64,000 nt of DNA. Source: Tigriopus japonicus. Its lineage: Eukaryota; Arthropoda; Copepoda; Harpacticoida; Harpacticidae. The notes under the pieces were generated by a model. That model was not told the DNA's origin and did not search any database. It worked only from the letters and a program-made list of their open reading frames with translations. How positions within the stretch are numbered: position 1 is the stretch's first letter; each line of letters opens with the position of its first letter. The translations under genes were made by a program, and so were the position numbers. This document shows positions 49,863 through 59,580 of this stretch, piece by piece. The stretch spans positions 4,214,420-4,278,419 of the forward strand of contig CM021322.1 of assembly GCA_010645155.1 (NCBI GenBank), read 5' to 3'.

Positions 49863-49923
49863 TGTAAAAAGGACTGTATAAACACTAAATATCAAACGAT
49901 GATATCTAGAACTTAGGATTTTG
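49863..49923 (-). repeat. 5' LTR remnant of BEL-1 (61 bp)
   Basis: All 61 bp are identical to 41746-41806, the end of the 3' LTR. Similarity stops abruptly at 49923. The front of the 5' LTR is missing, through incomplete integration or later deletion. Confidence 0.85.
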
Positions 49924-50135
49924 ACACCACGGTTATTTTATCGTTTAAATCCGACATTCTAGATTTTTTACTACATAAATTGCAACTTTCCGGACAATTC
50001 TCATAAACACTAATTTGCAATCCAAAAATGTCAATTTCTTCGATTTCAATTGTAATCAATTACAGATTCAATTACACTATTAAAACCGCAATAATTTTTT
50101 TTAAGAAGTCATTCTCGGATATGTTATGTTGCCTA

Positions 50136-50292
50136 TAGAGGATTTTAAACCAAGCTTGAAAAATTCGCCAATAGATGGTGTGAAAGAGGGGGCAAGTACT
50201 AAGCACTAAGCTGACAAGTCTTTTCTCTGTACTTGCCCAACCTTCCCCGCCATCTATTGGCGAATTTTTCAAGCTTGGTTTAAAACCCTCTA
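50136..50292. repeat. Short MITE with 65-bp inverted arms
   Basis: The arms tagagg-ttttaaaccaagc... at 50136 and its complement ending 50292 match over about 65 bp, leaving a loop of only about 30 bp. TA flanks both ends. The 157-bp element would form a near-perfect hairpin. The stretch 49924-50135 shows nothing else, and 50293-50969 is AT-rich without a gene. Confidence 0.85.
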
Positions 50293-50969
50293 TACAAAGG
50301 AATGGATTCCTTGTCATGAGTAGCTTCTATCTAGAAGTTTGGCGCCAATACCATTATTTCTTCACATGCTGATCATACCAAATTAGGTCATGATTAATTT
50401 ACGTTTAGTGGAAAACTGTCCGTTTCAAACTAACTGAAAGTATTGTTTCTTTGCAAAATTACTCCACTCGTACTAATTATACCGTATAAATATCCAGTGA
50501 AATCCATCTAAGATTTATTCTCACCAAATTCATCTAATGTAGTCAAGTTTTCTTGAAAACTGAACGGTTTTTTCCAAGTCACTATTATTCAGGCAAAAAC
50601 GCTTATGAATTTGGGTTTAAGATAAACAAGCATGGACTCATAAATGCCTTGGAAAATATTTGACCTCAATTTCCTAGATATGGTCAAGTTAGCGGTGAGA
50701 TATAATAATGACTACAGAATTGAGTAATAAGAGCGAGCAATGCCTGTATACTAATCGATGATTTTTAATCAATAGAGGGCAATATGTAAAGATCATTAGA
50801 AATATAAAAAAACTAGAGTTAGATTAGATTGGCAATTTAAACTGGGGTCGTTCAGCTTTAGCATGCATATCTAATACCCAGATAACATGTTGAATGTCAT
50901 TTTGAACAGGAAGGTTGGAATACTATGAGAGGGATGACTGGATCATTTTAAGGACCAAATGGAGATGAC

Positions 50970-51370
50970 AGTCAAGGCTTGGCAAAAAATGCTTGTTTTT
51001 TCAAGGGTCAAATGAAAAAAAGAAATGTTGTACGACGTGTTAAAGGCCTAAGGCATGGATTATTTATGTTGAGGAGTTGCAACATTGCTATTGCAAAGCA
51101 ATTTTAAAAGAAAAGGAGAAATCGGAAACAAATAAATGAACAAATTATTTGCAATTGGGTTTGGTTGCACCAAGAAAAGGTTGCTCTTCTCTGGAAATAT
51201 TTCAAAGCATCGGAAGAATCCCACTCAATTTCAGCAACGAAATCTTGGATGTTTGCAAAAGTACAAATTTATTTTTCAACAAATGACTTTTTCAACTTCA
51301 AGTTGTGCACATCAGAAAGGAATTGTTGCAAAAACCAGGTGTTTATCTTCGTTTTATCTTGTTGATGCAG
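50970..51370. repeat. Unclassified interspersed repeat, copy 2
   Basis: This is the partner of 39300-39700, in the same orientation, with several shared 12-20-bp blocks. It is non-coding as far as can be seen. Confidence 0.6.
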
Positions 51371-51452
51371 TCGTCATAATTACAAATCACATTGTAAAAT
51401 TCATTATTCTTCTCCTATTTTGCTTAATTTCTCTCAACATGTTGGTGTACCA

Positions 51453-51556
51453 ACCAGAGCAAAACAGGGGCAAGAATCTGTGAGCATTTCATTGGAAACT
51501 GAGATGTCACACCATCGGGTTCAGGAGAACTCGAGAGCTTTAAGCTCTTGATTGCA
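51453..51556 (-). mobile_element. LINE reverse transcriptase fragment
   Basis: The minus-strand translation AIKSLKLSSSPEPDGVTSQF, followed by PMKCSQILAPVL, is nearly the same as the polymerase start region of the LINE at 62905-63780. It is a short orphan fragment of that family. Confidence 0.8.
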
Positions 51557-51581
51557 AAAGTACTGATTAGTAAGTACTGAT

Positions 51582-51879
51582 TAGTGATGTGAAATCTGGG
51601 CATGGGCAAGTTTTTTTACGGGAGGTTGCAAAGTAGGGTCACCTAATGGAGATTTTGTGCTTTGCTAACCAACTCAAGCAAACACAAATATGAGGTTAAT
51701 TTGCAACCCTGATCCAAAGTTACAAAAGTCAGGGGTGCGTTTCAGTGCTTCTTAATGAAAAACCGGTTTATGAAGATAGGTAGGCAGAAGGGAATACCGT
51801 TTCCCTGAAGATAAATTGGCGACCCCAGTGTGCGATGTCACGAAAAAAACCTTGCCAAAGCGCCCAAGTCACATCACTA
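51582..51879. mobile_element. Family-2 hAT MITE, free-standing copy
   Basis: The 298-bp element starts tagtgatgtgaaatctggg and ends gcccaagtcacatcacta, with the perfect 8-bp duplication gtactgat at 51574-51581 and 51880-51887. It is the simplest member of the family also found at 34524-35535 and nested at 18047 and 61338. Confidence 0.93.
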
Positions 51880-51887
51880 GTACTGAT

Positions 51888-52617
51888 TGAAACTCTCTAT
51901 TTTGTAACGTTTTGATGATCACGTTATCATCATGACTTCTCTGTTGAACATGTTAATTCTAAAATCGCGAGTAAGCGCCACAATGTAAGAAATAACGTCA
52001 CATTTGTTATACAGATTGAATCAAGAGAAAAATATCAGGTAAAAGTTGTTTGTGAAGTTGAATTTTTCATAGATGTTGAATGTGGATAAGGCCATATTTC
52101 CGTGTTTTCCACATATCCATGTTTCCATTTCAAAATTTTACAATTGAAAACAGCATTAAGACTTAATGAAAGAGCTACATATTTTTATTTCACAAAAAAA
52201 CCTCCAATATTTGAGTGATGAGGTATTTTGAAAGGGAACTCTTTTTCCAAATTTTGCCAACGCAGTAATTGTGAAGTAAATGTTTGCTCACAGCAATTGT
52301 GTTGTCAAAAATGTCTAAACTGATTATTTTTAATGAAATCAGCATACTTTTGGGAAAAATTTTCTCAAGAAGGTAGATTTAGTAAAAATGGTGTAGCATG
52401 TTTTTTTGCGCCCAAAAATGCCTAATAAAATGAAAGAAAATGTTCTTTGTGCTTTCACGTAACTTCCCACTCATTACTAAATAGTAATTATTGTACGTAC
52501 ATGATTAGGTTTGATCCTTCAATTATGATTTGAGCTGACCAACAGTGTTGTTGAACGTCCCAAGTATAAAACACACGCCGATTCATTGTGATGCGTTGCA
52601 TGTCGATGGTTGCCGAG
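51888..52617. other. AT-rich non-coding sequence before the gap
   Basis: No gene or repeat boundary is recognised up to the assembly gap. Confidence 0.5.
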
Positions 52618-53101
52618 NNNNNNNNNNNNNNNNNNNNNNNNNNNNNNNNNNNNNNNNNNNNNNNNNNNNNNNNNNNNNNNNNNNNNNNNNNNNNNNNNNN
52701 NNNNNNNNNNNNNNNNNNNNNNNNNNNNNNNNNNNNNNNNNNNNNNNNNNNNNNNNNNNNNNNNNNNNNNNNNNNNNNNNNNNNNNNNNNNNNNNNNNNN
52801 NNNNNNNNNNNNNNNNNNNNNNNNNNNNNNNNNNNNNNNNNNNNNNNNNNNNNNNNNNNNNNNNNNNNNNNNNNNNNNNNNNNNNNNNNNNNNNNNNNNN
52901 NNNNNNNNNNNNNNNNNNNNNNNNNNNNNNNNNNNNNNNNNNNNNNNNNNNNNNNNNNNNNNNNNNNNNNNNNNNNNNNNNNNNNNNNNNNNNNNNNNNN
53001 NNNNNNNNNNNNNNNNNNNNNNNNNNNNNNNNNNNNNNNNNNNNNNNNNNNNNNNNNNNNNNNNNNNNNNNNNNNNNNNNNNNNNNNNNNNNNNNNNNNN
53101 N
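52618..53101. other. Assembly gap (484 N)
   Basis: This is a run of N. It abuts a tandem repeat on the right, which probably caused the break. Open frames through it are artefacts. Confidence 0.99.
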
Positions 53102-53519
53102 TTTCAGACAACGCACAGACATTTAATTTGTGGTCCAAAAATTCAAATAGAACATGGGAACAGAAAAGATAGGCAAAATAACGAGCAAAACTCAAATATG
53201 GCATAAGTCTATCAAGCTTCTCGGGTAATAGCGAGTTTATTATGGGAGATCGAATTTTGAAAAAATCATATCATGTATTTTTCTTGATTTTTGATGCATG
53301 AAAACACTCTCAGACGACGCACAGACATTTAATTTGTGATCAAAAATTAAAATGGAACATGGGAACAAAAAAGATGGGCAAAATAACGAGCAAAATTTAA
53401 AAATTTGCAAGAGTTGATAAAGTTTCTCGGGTAATAGCAAGTTTATTATGGGAGATCGAACTTTGAAAAAATCATATCATGAATTTTTCTTGATTTTTGA
53501 TGCATGAAAACACTCTCAG
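53102..53519. repeat. Tandem satellite, 206-bp unit, two copies
   Basis: The unit beginning cagac(a/g)acgcacagacattt starts at 53105 and again at 53311. A third start (ctcag) at about 53515 is cut by the left LTR of BEL-2. The copies are about 90% similar by eye. The array probably continues into the gap to the left. Confidence 0.88.
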
Positions 53520-53743
53520 TGTAATGGCCGAATTGTATGTCCTAAATGCGTCGCCCTTTTTTTGTTTTTAATATTTGGAAACCCTGTTTTGGGGAACGGC
53601 GTCATCTTGATTTGAATAACAGGTGTTCACAGAGCCTAGAGAATTCAGAATTAAAACCATATTAACCCAAGGAAATGTGCGTATTGATAAATTCTCTGAA
53701 GCTTCGTCACCTGTGATAAAGCCGGATTCTTGCGGCGATCACA
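53520..53743 (+). repeat. 5' LTR of BEL-2
   Basis: The LTR is 224 bp, begins tgtaatggccga and ends gcggcgatcaca. The base after it is not the start of the usual TGG primer site: the sequence continues ttgttttaattctg, so priming may use an internal part of a tRNA. Confidence 0.93.
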
Positions 53744-53788
53744 TTGTTTTAATTCTGTTCGATCTAAGGGCAAGGGACAAACGACGGA

Positions 53789-56700
53789 ATGAAAAAGCCC
53801 AGCGGAAAATTGGCCGCCCTCACGGCAAGTCAAAATCGCCTTACTTCTTTAATCACAGAGACCAATAAGGTCGACTCAATTAAGATCGAAATGAAAAAGT
53901 TCAAAAGGTTGTTGGACGAATTGGAAGAAGAGTGTCAAGCATTGGATCCCAAATCGATTGAAGACAAGGACAGTCTCACCAGATGGTGCCGAGAAAACAT
54001 TGATCCAAAGGTAGAATTCTGGAAACAACTCGAGAGCAGATTGTTAGATGCCGAAGTTGACGCGTGCGACAGCACTTCAAATGTGTCGCGGGTTTCAAGA
54101 GGTTCTCGTTCCTCTGTGGCTTCGGCCCGGGTTCAAGCACAAATCAAGATGAAGGAACTCGAACTTGAACTAGCCTTCAAAAAACGACTGAACGATATTG
54201 AGAACGATCTTACCAAGACCAGAGAGGCTGCAAAAGCGTTGGAAGAAAAGAAACAAGTTTTGGAAATTGAAGAAAAAATTGAGAAGGAGAAAATGAAGGT
54301 AGCGGAGTTCATTCGTTTAGAGGAAGAAGTTCCAGACAACGCTGAAATAAATTCATGTAATCTTACTGTTCGACGACACGAAGAAAAACCTGATGAAAGG
54401 GTCGATATGAAGGACGTCCTTTGCAAAATGCTTGGCGTTCAACTGCAATCAGCCTTACCAAAAAGAGATCTTACTCCCTTTTATGGAGATCTATTGGAGT
54501 ATCGAGTTTTCATACAAGCGTTCCAATTTCAAATTGAAAAAAAGACAGTAGACGAGCGTGAAAGGCTTGGATTTCTGCTCCAATTTACAAAGGGTGAAGC
54601 CCACGACCTAATCAAGCCATGCGTTCATCTACCACCGAGCCAAGGATATGTGGAAGCAAGAAAACTTCTGCATCAAGAATACGGAAACCGCTTTCGCATT
54701 GCGTCTGCTCATAAGCTAGAACTCGAGCAATGGCCTGTAATGAAAACAGACCCCGAATCCATGAAGAAATTCTCTGCCTTACTTCAAAAATGTAGAATTG
54801 CCTTGACTGAGCTAGGAATGTTAGGATATCTCGGTGATCAAGGAAGTTTAGTTCAGCTCATGACAAAGCTACCAAGTCAATGTCAAACCGTGTGGAGACG
54901 TCGTGTTCTCGTCATTGAGCGTGAAGAAACACGCGAAGCCACCTTTGAGGATTTTGCACGCACGGTCAAAGCTATATCAGACGAGTGGAATCATCCAGTA
55001 TTCGGGATAAAGGCGGACTCTTCGAAGACACATCTTAATCAAGGGCAAAATGAAAGGTTCAAAAGGAATTTTTCCCTAGCAACGTCCTCATTCTCACCAT
55101 CCAATGCCGAGGAGACAAGTCATTGCCTTTTCTGCCCACAAAAGCACGATATGAATGACTGTGAAGCTGGACTGAGCCTTCCAATTCACGAGAGACGAGA
55201 GAAACTGCGAGGCCGCTGTTTTCGTTGCCTTAAAATTGGGCATTGGGCAAGAACGTGTAATCAACGTCTGGTTTGTCACAAATGTGGTTATGGTCACCCA
55301 ACGATTCTTCACAGAGAAAATGAAACTAATCCAAAAGACCAAACCTCACCAAAAGAAGATCATGTTTATGATGCTAACGTTAGGGGTGTCCAAGTGGAAG
55401 GACGAAACACGGTCAGAGGAAGTGGGCCCGCTATTGCTGTTGCACTTGTTCCCGTAAGAATAAGAGTAAGTGGGAGTCAGAAAGAAATCACAACCTATGC
55501 AGCTCAGGATCCCTACAGTACTGACACCTTTATTCGCGAGGATCTTGCCAAAGCTCTAGGAGCAAACAGAAAGCCTGCTCAGATATCACTGACAACAATG
55601 GAGAAAAAGAACAGTAAGTGGTTGACAAGCATTGTAAATGGACTCGAGGTGATGGATATGGAAGGAGCAAGCATCATCCAGTTACCACCAACTTACACAC
55701 ACTCAGACTTACCAGTGGGCCCCGAAGATATTCCAACAAAAAACACTATCCTATCATGGCCACACCTTCAAAACATTCCTATTCATTACACCAATGATGC
55801 CGTTGGTATTCTCATTGGCATGAACGCTCCAAGTGCGCTGAGACCATTGGAGGTTATTGCGGGTCGTGATCATGAACCATACGCTGTAAGGACAAAATTA
55901 GGATGGAGTGTTCATGGACCTCTTGGAACAAAGCAAGGAGCAACACGAGTCAACCGCATCAAAGTCAACGAGACAGAAATCCATGAAATGTTAGAGAATA
56001 TGTACCGCCACGAATTTCCTGATGCAGTGGGTGGAAATTTTGTGGGGAGATCACTCGAAGACAAGGCCTGGATTGAACACGTAGAAAAAAATCACTCTCT
56101 TAAAGAAGGCCATTATCAGATATCATTACCGTTCAAGAGCCCCAAACCAACGTTACCAAACAACAAAGTTCAAGCAATCAAACGAGCTCAACATCTAAAG
56201 AAAAAGTTCGAAACAAACCCTCAAATGAAAAAGGATTATATCGTCTCTATGACAGGAATGTTCAACAAAGGGCATGTAGAGAAAGCACCGACTAGCAGCC
56301 ACGTGGAAGGCCAGGTCTTCTATATACCACACCACGGTGTTTACCATCCACACAAGGGTCAAAAAATCAGAGTTGTGTTCGATTGTTCAGCAACATTCAT
56401 GAATACATCGTTGAACACGGTACTCTTGCAAGGTCCAGATCTGACAAACACTCTCTTGGGCGTGCTCTTGCGATTCCGTCAGGAGACTGTGGCTCTCGTT
56501 GGTGACATTGAAGCAATGTATTATCAGGTGCAAGTGCCGGAGGATGATCGCAACTACTTGCGGTTCTTATGGTGGCCAAATGGTGACACTTCCAAACCTC
56601 TTGAAGAATACAGACTTACCGTCCATCTGTTTGGTGCAACCAGCTCACCAAGTTGCGCTAATTTTGCCCTAAGAAAGACAGTGTTTGACAACCAAGATGA

Positions 56701-59296
56701 GTTCGACGTATCAGTGAAAAATACGGTACTCCGAAACTTTTATGTTGACGACCTTCTAAAGTCAGTGCCCACCGTTGACGATGCCCTTCAAATGCAACGA
56801 GAGATCGTGAGACTTTGTGCCAAAGGCGGTTTCAGGTTATCCAAATTCATCTCGAACAACCAAGACGTATTGGACTCAATTGACGAAAACGAAAAATCAA
56901 GCATTGCACTCAACCTAAACCTAACAAAGGACGATGTGGTGGACCGAGCCCTGGGGGTCAAATGGGATATTCCGCTTGATTCATTTGGATTTACGATCCC
57001 ACCAATTAGCAAAGTCACAACCCGAAGAGCAATCCTTTCTCTTATCAACTCGATCTATGACCCAATGGGTATGGCTTCACCCGCTATCCTTCCCATTCGA
57101 TTGGCTTTTCGGGAGCTGTGTTCAACGAAAGAAATGTCTTGGGACGATCAAATACCCAAGGAATGGAGTCTTCCTCTTGAAGGGTTGATTGACGAATTAC
57201 GACTTTTAAATACACTCAGAGTTCCTCGTTGCTACAAGCCAGAGTCCTTTGGACTTGTAAAATCATGTCAATTACATCACTTTTCTGACGCAAGTGAAAA
57301 AGGCTACGCGTCGGTCAGTTATATTCGTGTTGAAAACCGAAATGGCGAAGTAGCAGTGGCCTTTGTTTGTGGAAAATCTCGAGTGGCCCCCATCAAATCG
57401 ATTTCGATTCCCCGTTTGGAATTGGCTGCTGCAGTGTTGTCGACAAAACAAGAAACATTGATAAAGAGTGAACTCGAATACAGTCTAGACAAAAGCGTAT
57501 TCTGGACAGATAGTTCGACAGTGCTGCAATATATTGCAAACAAAAACAGACGGTTTCACACTTTCGTTGCCAACAGAATTGCCATGATTCACGAGATAAG
57601 TGATAAAAATCAATGGAGGCATGTGCCTTCATTGGAAAACCCCGCAGATGATGGGTCGCGAGGAATGTCTGTGTCAAAGCTGTTAGCTGACTCAAAGTGG
57701 CTGAAGGGGCCCAAGTTTCTATGGCAACCAGAAAGTGAATGGCCCATCCCATTTGTTCTGCCAGAATTGGCAGAAGACGACGAGGCTCTGAAGAAGTGTG
57801 TAAAGGTGCGAGCCCTAAACCTGCCATCAGACACATTCATGGAGAATGTAGCAAAACACTACTCATCGTTGTCTAAATTGAGAAATGTAATTAGAACAGT
57901 GATGAAAGCGGTGAACAAAATGAGACGTAATGAGACCCTTAACGTTTCCAACGAGTCAGTAGAGCGCTATATTTATGGATGCGTTCAACGAGAACATTTT
58001 CAAACGGAGATTAGTGATATCAAGGCAAAAAGAAGCGTTAAACGATCCAGTCCTTTGGCCAAAACCTCTCCATCCTTCGTCAATGGTCTTATCCGGTCAA
58101 GAGGGAGACTGCGAAATGCTACCGTCACTGACGACTTCAAGTTTCCCATAATTTTGCCCAAACAGTCGAGAGTTACCGAGCTGGTGATCCATGAAACTCA
58201 TCAAAATTGTGGTCATCTAGGTCGAGAATACATGTTGTCGAGCTTGCGTCAAAACCTTTGGATTCTTGGAGCAAGTGTGTTGGTGAGGAAGGAAATCTCC
58301 AAGTGTGTTACTTGTAAGAAGGTCAAATCACAAGTCATGAATCAAGTAATGGCGGATCTCCCAGAAGATCGTGTGTCGTCATGTTTCCCCTTCGAAAACG
58401 TCGGTGTCGATTATTTCGGACCCCTTCTTGTGAAGAGAGGGCGGTCCCAAGAAAAGCGATACGGCGTGATTTTCACCTGTCTGGCGACCCGAGCCGTGCA
58501 CTTTGAGGTCGCACATTTAATGGACTCTGCATCTTTCATCTCGGCCTTGCGTAGGCTGATGGCGAGGAGAGGACAGGTCAAAACGATACGGTCTGATAAT
58601 GGAACAAACTTCCATGGAGCCAACAAAGAGCTGCAGCGTGAACTCGAGATACTGAAAAACGATGGACTTGAACCAACTCTTGAGAAACGGGGAATAACTT
58701 GGAAATTCAACCCACCCGGCGCGTCCCACCACGGTGGTGTTTGGGAACGATGTATACGAACTGCTCGTCAAATCCTCGCTGCAATGCTCAAAGACCTTCC
58801 TCATGCCTTAAATGATGAGTCTCTCAACACACTGTTATGCGAAGTGGAAGGGATAATGAACAATCGACCGTTGACTACCTCATCAGAAGATCCGGATGAT
58901 CTCGAGGCCCTAACTCCTAACCACTTGTTAAGGCTAAGGGGTGGGGAGTTACACCTCTTGCAAAATTACAATGCGGCTACCAAATTCGTACGTAGTCGTT
59001 GGAAACAAGTGCAAGCTCTAGCGGATCAATTTTGGCTTCGTTGGAAAAAGGACTATTTGTCCAATTTACGATCACGTCAAAAGTGGACCGCCGAAAGGAA
59101 AAATTTAAAAGTCGATGACCTTGTCTTGACCGTTGACAACAACCTCCCTCGAAACAAATGGATGATGGGACGTATTTTAGAATGCAGAACTTCACCCGAT
59201 GGAATGGTCCGTAGTGCAAAGATCCGCACGGCCCATGGAACAATCGACCGCCCCATCACAAAATTATGTTTGATTATGGAAAAAGAAAATGACTAG
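53789..59296 (+). CDS. BEL-2 gag-pol polyprotein, intact 1835-codon ORF
   Basis: This is one continuous frame from ATG 53789 to a stop at 59296. The N-terminal third is gag: a coiled-coil, Lys/Glu-rich start and a capsid-like domain (about 210-420). Three zinc-binding motifs follow at about 445-510 (CLFCPQKHDMNDC, CFRCLKIGHWARTC, CHKCGYGH). A protease-like domain near 570 reads AAQDPYSTDTFI where related elements have a D-S/P-G box, so the active-site Gly is Tyr. Reverse transcriptase has the catalytic YVDDLL near 984. RNase H has HFSDASEKG near 1165 and WTDSSTV near 1239. Integrase has H-H-C-C (HETHQNCGHLG to CVTCKK, about 1467-1512) and the triad in VGVDYFGP, IRSDNGTN and GGVWERC. DUF5641 closes the protein (about 1737-1822). 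Apart from the protease box, every core motif looks functional. Confidence 0.95.
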   Translation: MKKPSGKLAALTASQNRLTSLITETNKVDSIKIEMKKFKRLLDELEEECQALDPKSIEDKDSLTRWCRENIDPKVEFWKQLESRLLDAEVDACDSTSNVSRVSRGSRSSVASARVQAQIKMKELELELAFKKRLNDIENDLTKTREAAKALEEKKQVLEIEEKIEKEKMKVAEFIRLEEEVPDNAEINSCNLTVRRHEEKPDERVDMKDVLCKMLGVQLQSALPKRDLTPFYGDLLEYRVFIQAFQFQIEKKTVDERERLGFLLQFTKGEAHDLIKPCVHLPPSQGYVEARKLLHQEYGNRFRIASAHKLELEQWPVMKTDPESMKKFSALLQKCRIALTELGMLGYLGDQGSLVQLMTKLPSQCQTVWRRRVLVIEREETREATFEDFARTVKAISDEWNHPVFGIKADSSKTHLNQGQNERFKRNFSLATSSFSPSNAEETSHCLFCPQKHDMNDCEAGLSLPIHERREKLRGRCFRCLKIGHWARTCNQRLVCHKCGYGHPTILHRENETNPKDQTSPKEDHVYDANVRGVQVEGRNTVRGSGPAIAVALVPVRIRVSGSQKEITTYAAQDPYSTDTFIREDLAKALGANRKPAQISLTTMEKKNSKWLTSIVNGLEVMDMEGASIIQLPPTYTHSDLPVGPEDIPTKNTILSWPHLQNIPIHYTNDAVGILIGMNAPSALRPLEVIAGRDHEPYAVRTKLGWSVHGPLGTKQGATRVNRIKVNETEIHEMLENMYRHEFPDAVGGNFVGRSLEDKAWIEHVEKNHSLKEGHYQISLPFKSPKPTLPNNKVQAIKRAQHLKKKFETNPQMKKDYIVSMTGMFNKGHVEKAPTSSHVEGQVFYIPHHGVYHPHKGQKIRVVFDCSATFMNTSLNTVLLQGPDLTNTLLGVLLRFRQETVALVGDIEAMYYQVQVPEDDRNYLRFLWWPNGDTSKPLEEYRLTVHLFGATSSPSCANFALRKTVFDNQDEFDVSVKNTVLRNFYVDDLLKSVPTVDDALQMQREIVRLCAKGGFRLSKFISNNQDVLDSIDENEKSSIALNLNLTKDDVVDRALGVKWDIPLDSFGFTIPPISKVTTRRAILSLINSIYDPMGMASPAILPIRLAFRELCSTKEMSWDDQIPKEWSLPLEGLIDELRLLNTLRVPRCYKPESFGLVKSCQLHHFSDASEKGYASVSYIRVENRNGEVAVAFVCGKSRVAPIKSISIPRLELAAAVLSTKQETLIKSELEYSLDKSVFWTDSSTVLQYIANKNRRFHTFVANRIAMIHEISDKNQWRHVPSLENPADDGSRGMSVSKLLADSKWLKGPKFLWQPESEWPIPFVLPELAEDDEALKKCVKVRALNLPSDTFMENVAKHYSSLSKLRNVIRTVMKAVNKMRRNETLNVSNESVERYIYGCVQREHFQTEISDIKAKRSVKRSSPLAKTSPSFVNGLIRSRGRLRNATVTDDFKFPIILPKQSRVTELVIHETHQNCGHLGREYMLSSLRQNLWILGASVLVRKEISKCVTCKKVKSQVMNQVMADLPEDRVSSCFPFENVGVDYFGPLLVKRGRSQEKRYGVIFTCLATRAVHFEVAHLMDSASFISALRRLMARRGQVKTIRSDNGTNFHGANKELQRELEILKNDGLEPTLEKRGITWKFNPPGASHHGGVWERCIRTARQILAAMLKDLPHALNDESLNTLLCEVEGIMNNRPLTTSSEDPDDLEALTPNHLLRLRGGELHLLQNYNAATKFVRSRWKQVQALADQFWLRWKKDYLSNLRSRQKWTAERKNLKVDDLVLTVDNNLPRNKWMMGRILECRTSPDGMVRSAKIRTAHGTIDRPITKLCLIMEKEND

Positions 59297-59344
59297 TCCC
59301 CATCAATGTCGATTTGTGATGATGAACACTCATCGAGTGTTCAT

Positions 59345-59356
59345 GAGGGGTGAGGA
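59345..59356 (+). other. Polypurine tract of BEL-2
   Basis: The purine-rich stretch gaggggtgagga lies immediately before the 3' LTR, where plus-strand DNA synthesis is primed in LTR elements. Confidence 0.7.
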
Positions 59357-59580
59357 TGTAATGGCCGAATTGTATGTCCTAAATGCGTCGCCCTTTTTTT
59401 GTTTTTAATATTTGGAAACCCTGTTTTGGGGAACGGCGTCATCTTGATTTGAATAACAGGTGTTCACAGAGCCTAGAGAATTCAGAATTAAAACCATATT
59501 AACCCAAGGAAATGTGCGTATTGATAAATTCTCTGAAGCTTCGTCACCTGTGATAAAGCCGGATTCTTGCAGCGATCACA
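59357..59580 (+). repeat. 3' LTR of BEL-2
   Basis: The LTR is 224 bp and identical to the 5' LTR except for one G-to-A change near the end (tgcagcg against tgcggcg). Confidence 0.93.

Larger units (their letters stand above)
41746..49923 (-). mobile_element. BEL/Pao LTR retrotransposon BEL-1 (5' LTR truncated)
   Basis: The order on the minus strand is LTR remnant (49923-49863), primer-binding site, gag, protease, reverse transcriptase, RNase H, integrase, DUF5641 and 3' LTR. The last 61 bp of the two LTRs (49863-49923 and 41746-41806) are identical. The right copy is followed at once by TGG of a primer-binding site. Sequence beyond 49923 is not LTR-like, so the 5' LTR has lost its front. Gag is interrupted by a MITE, and there are a few frameshifts, so the element is not autonomous. 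Confidence 0.9.
53520..59580 (+). mobile_element. BEL/Pao LTR retrotransposon BEL-2, apparently complete
   Basis: The 6061-bp element has 224-bp LTRs at both ends (53520-53743 and 59357-59580) that start TG, end CA and differ at one position that I can see. A single gag-pol ORF lies between, and a polypurine tract precedes the right LTR. No target duplication is visible: the left flank ends ctcag and the right flank begins acaaa. It is the youngest-looking element in the window. Confidence 0.95.

Noticed and set aside
41746..49923. 61-bp direct repeat read as a segmental duplication or assembly overlap
   Set aside because: The TGG primer site directly after one copy, and the BEL-1 gag-pol in between, explain it better as LTR ends.
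52488..53206. Long ORFs crossing the N run
   Set aside because: They consist almost wholly of unknown residues and are artefacts of the gap.
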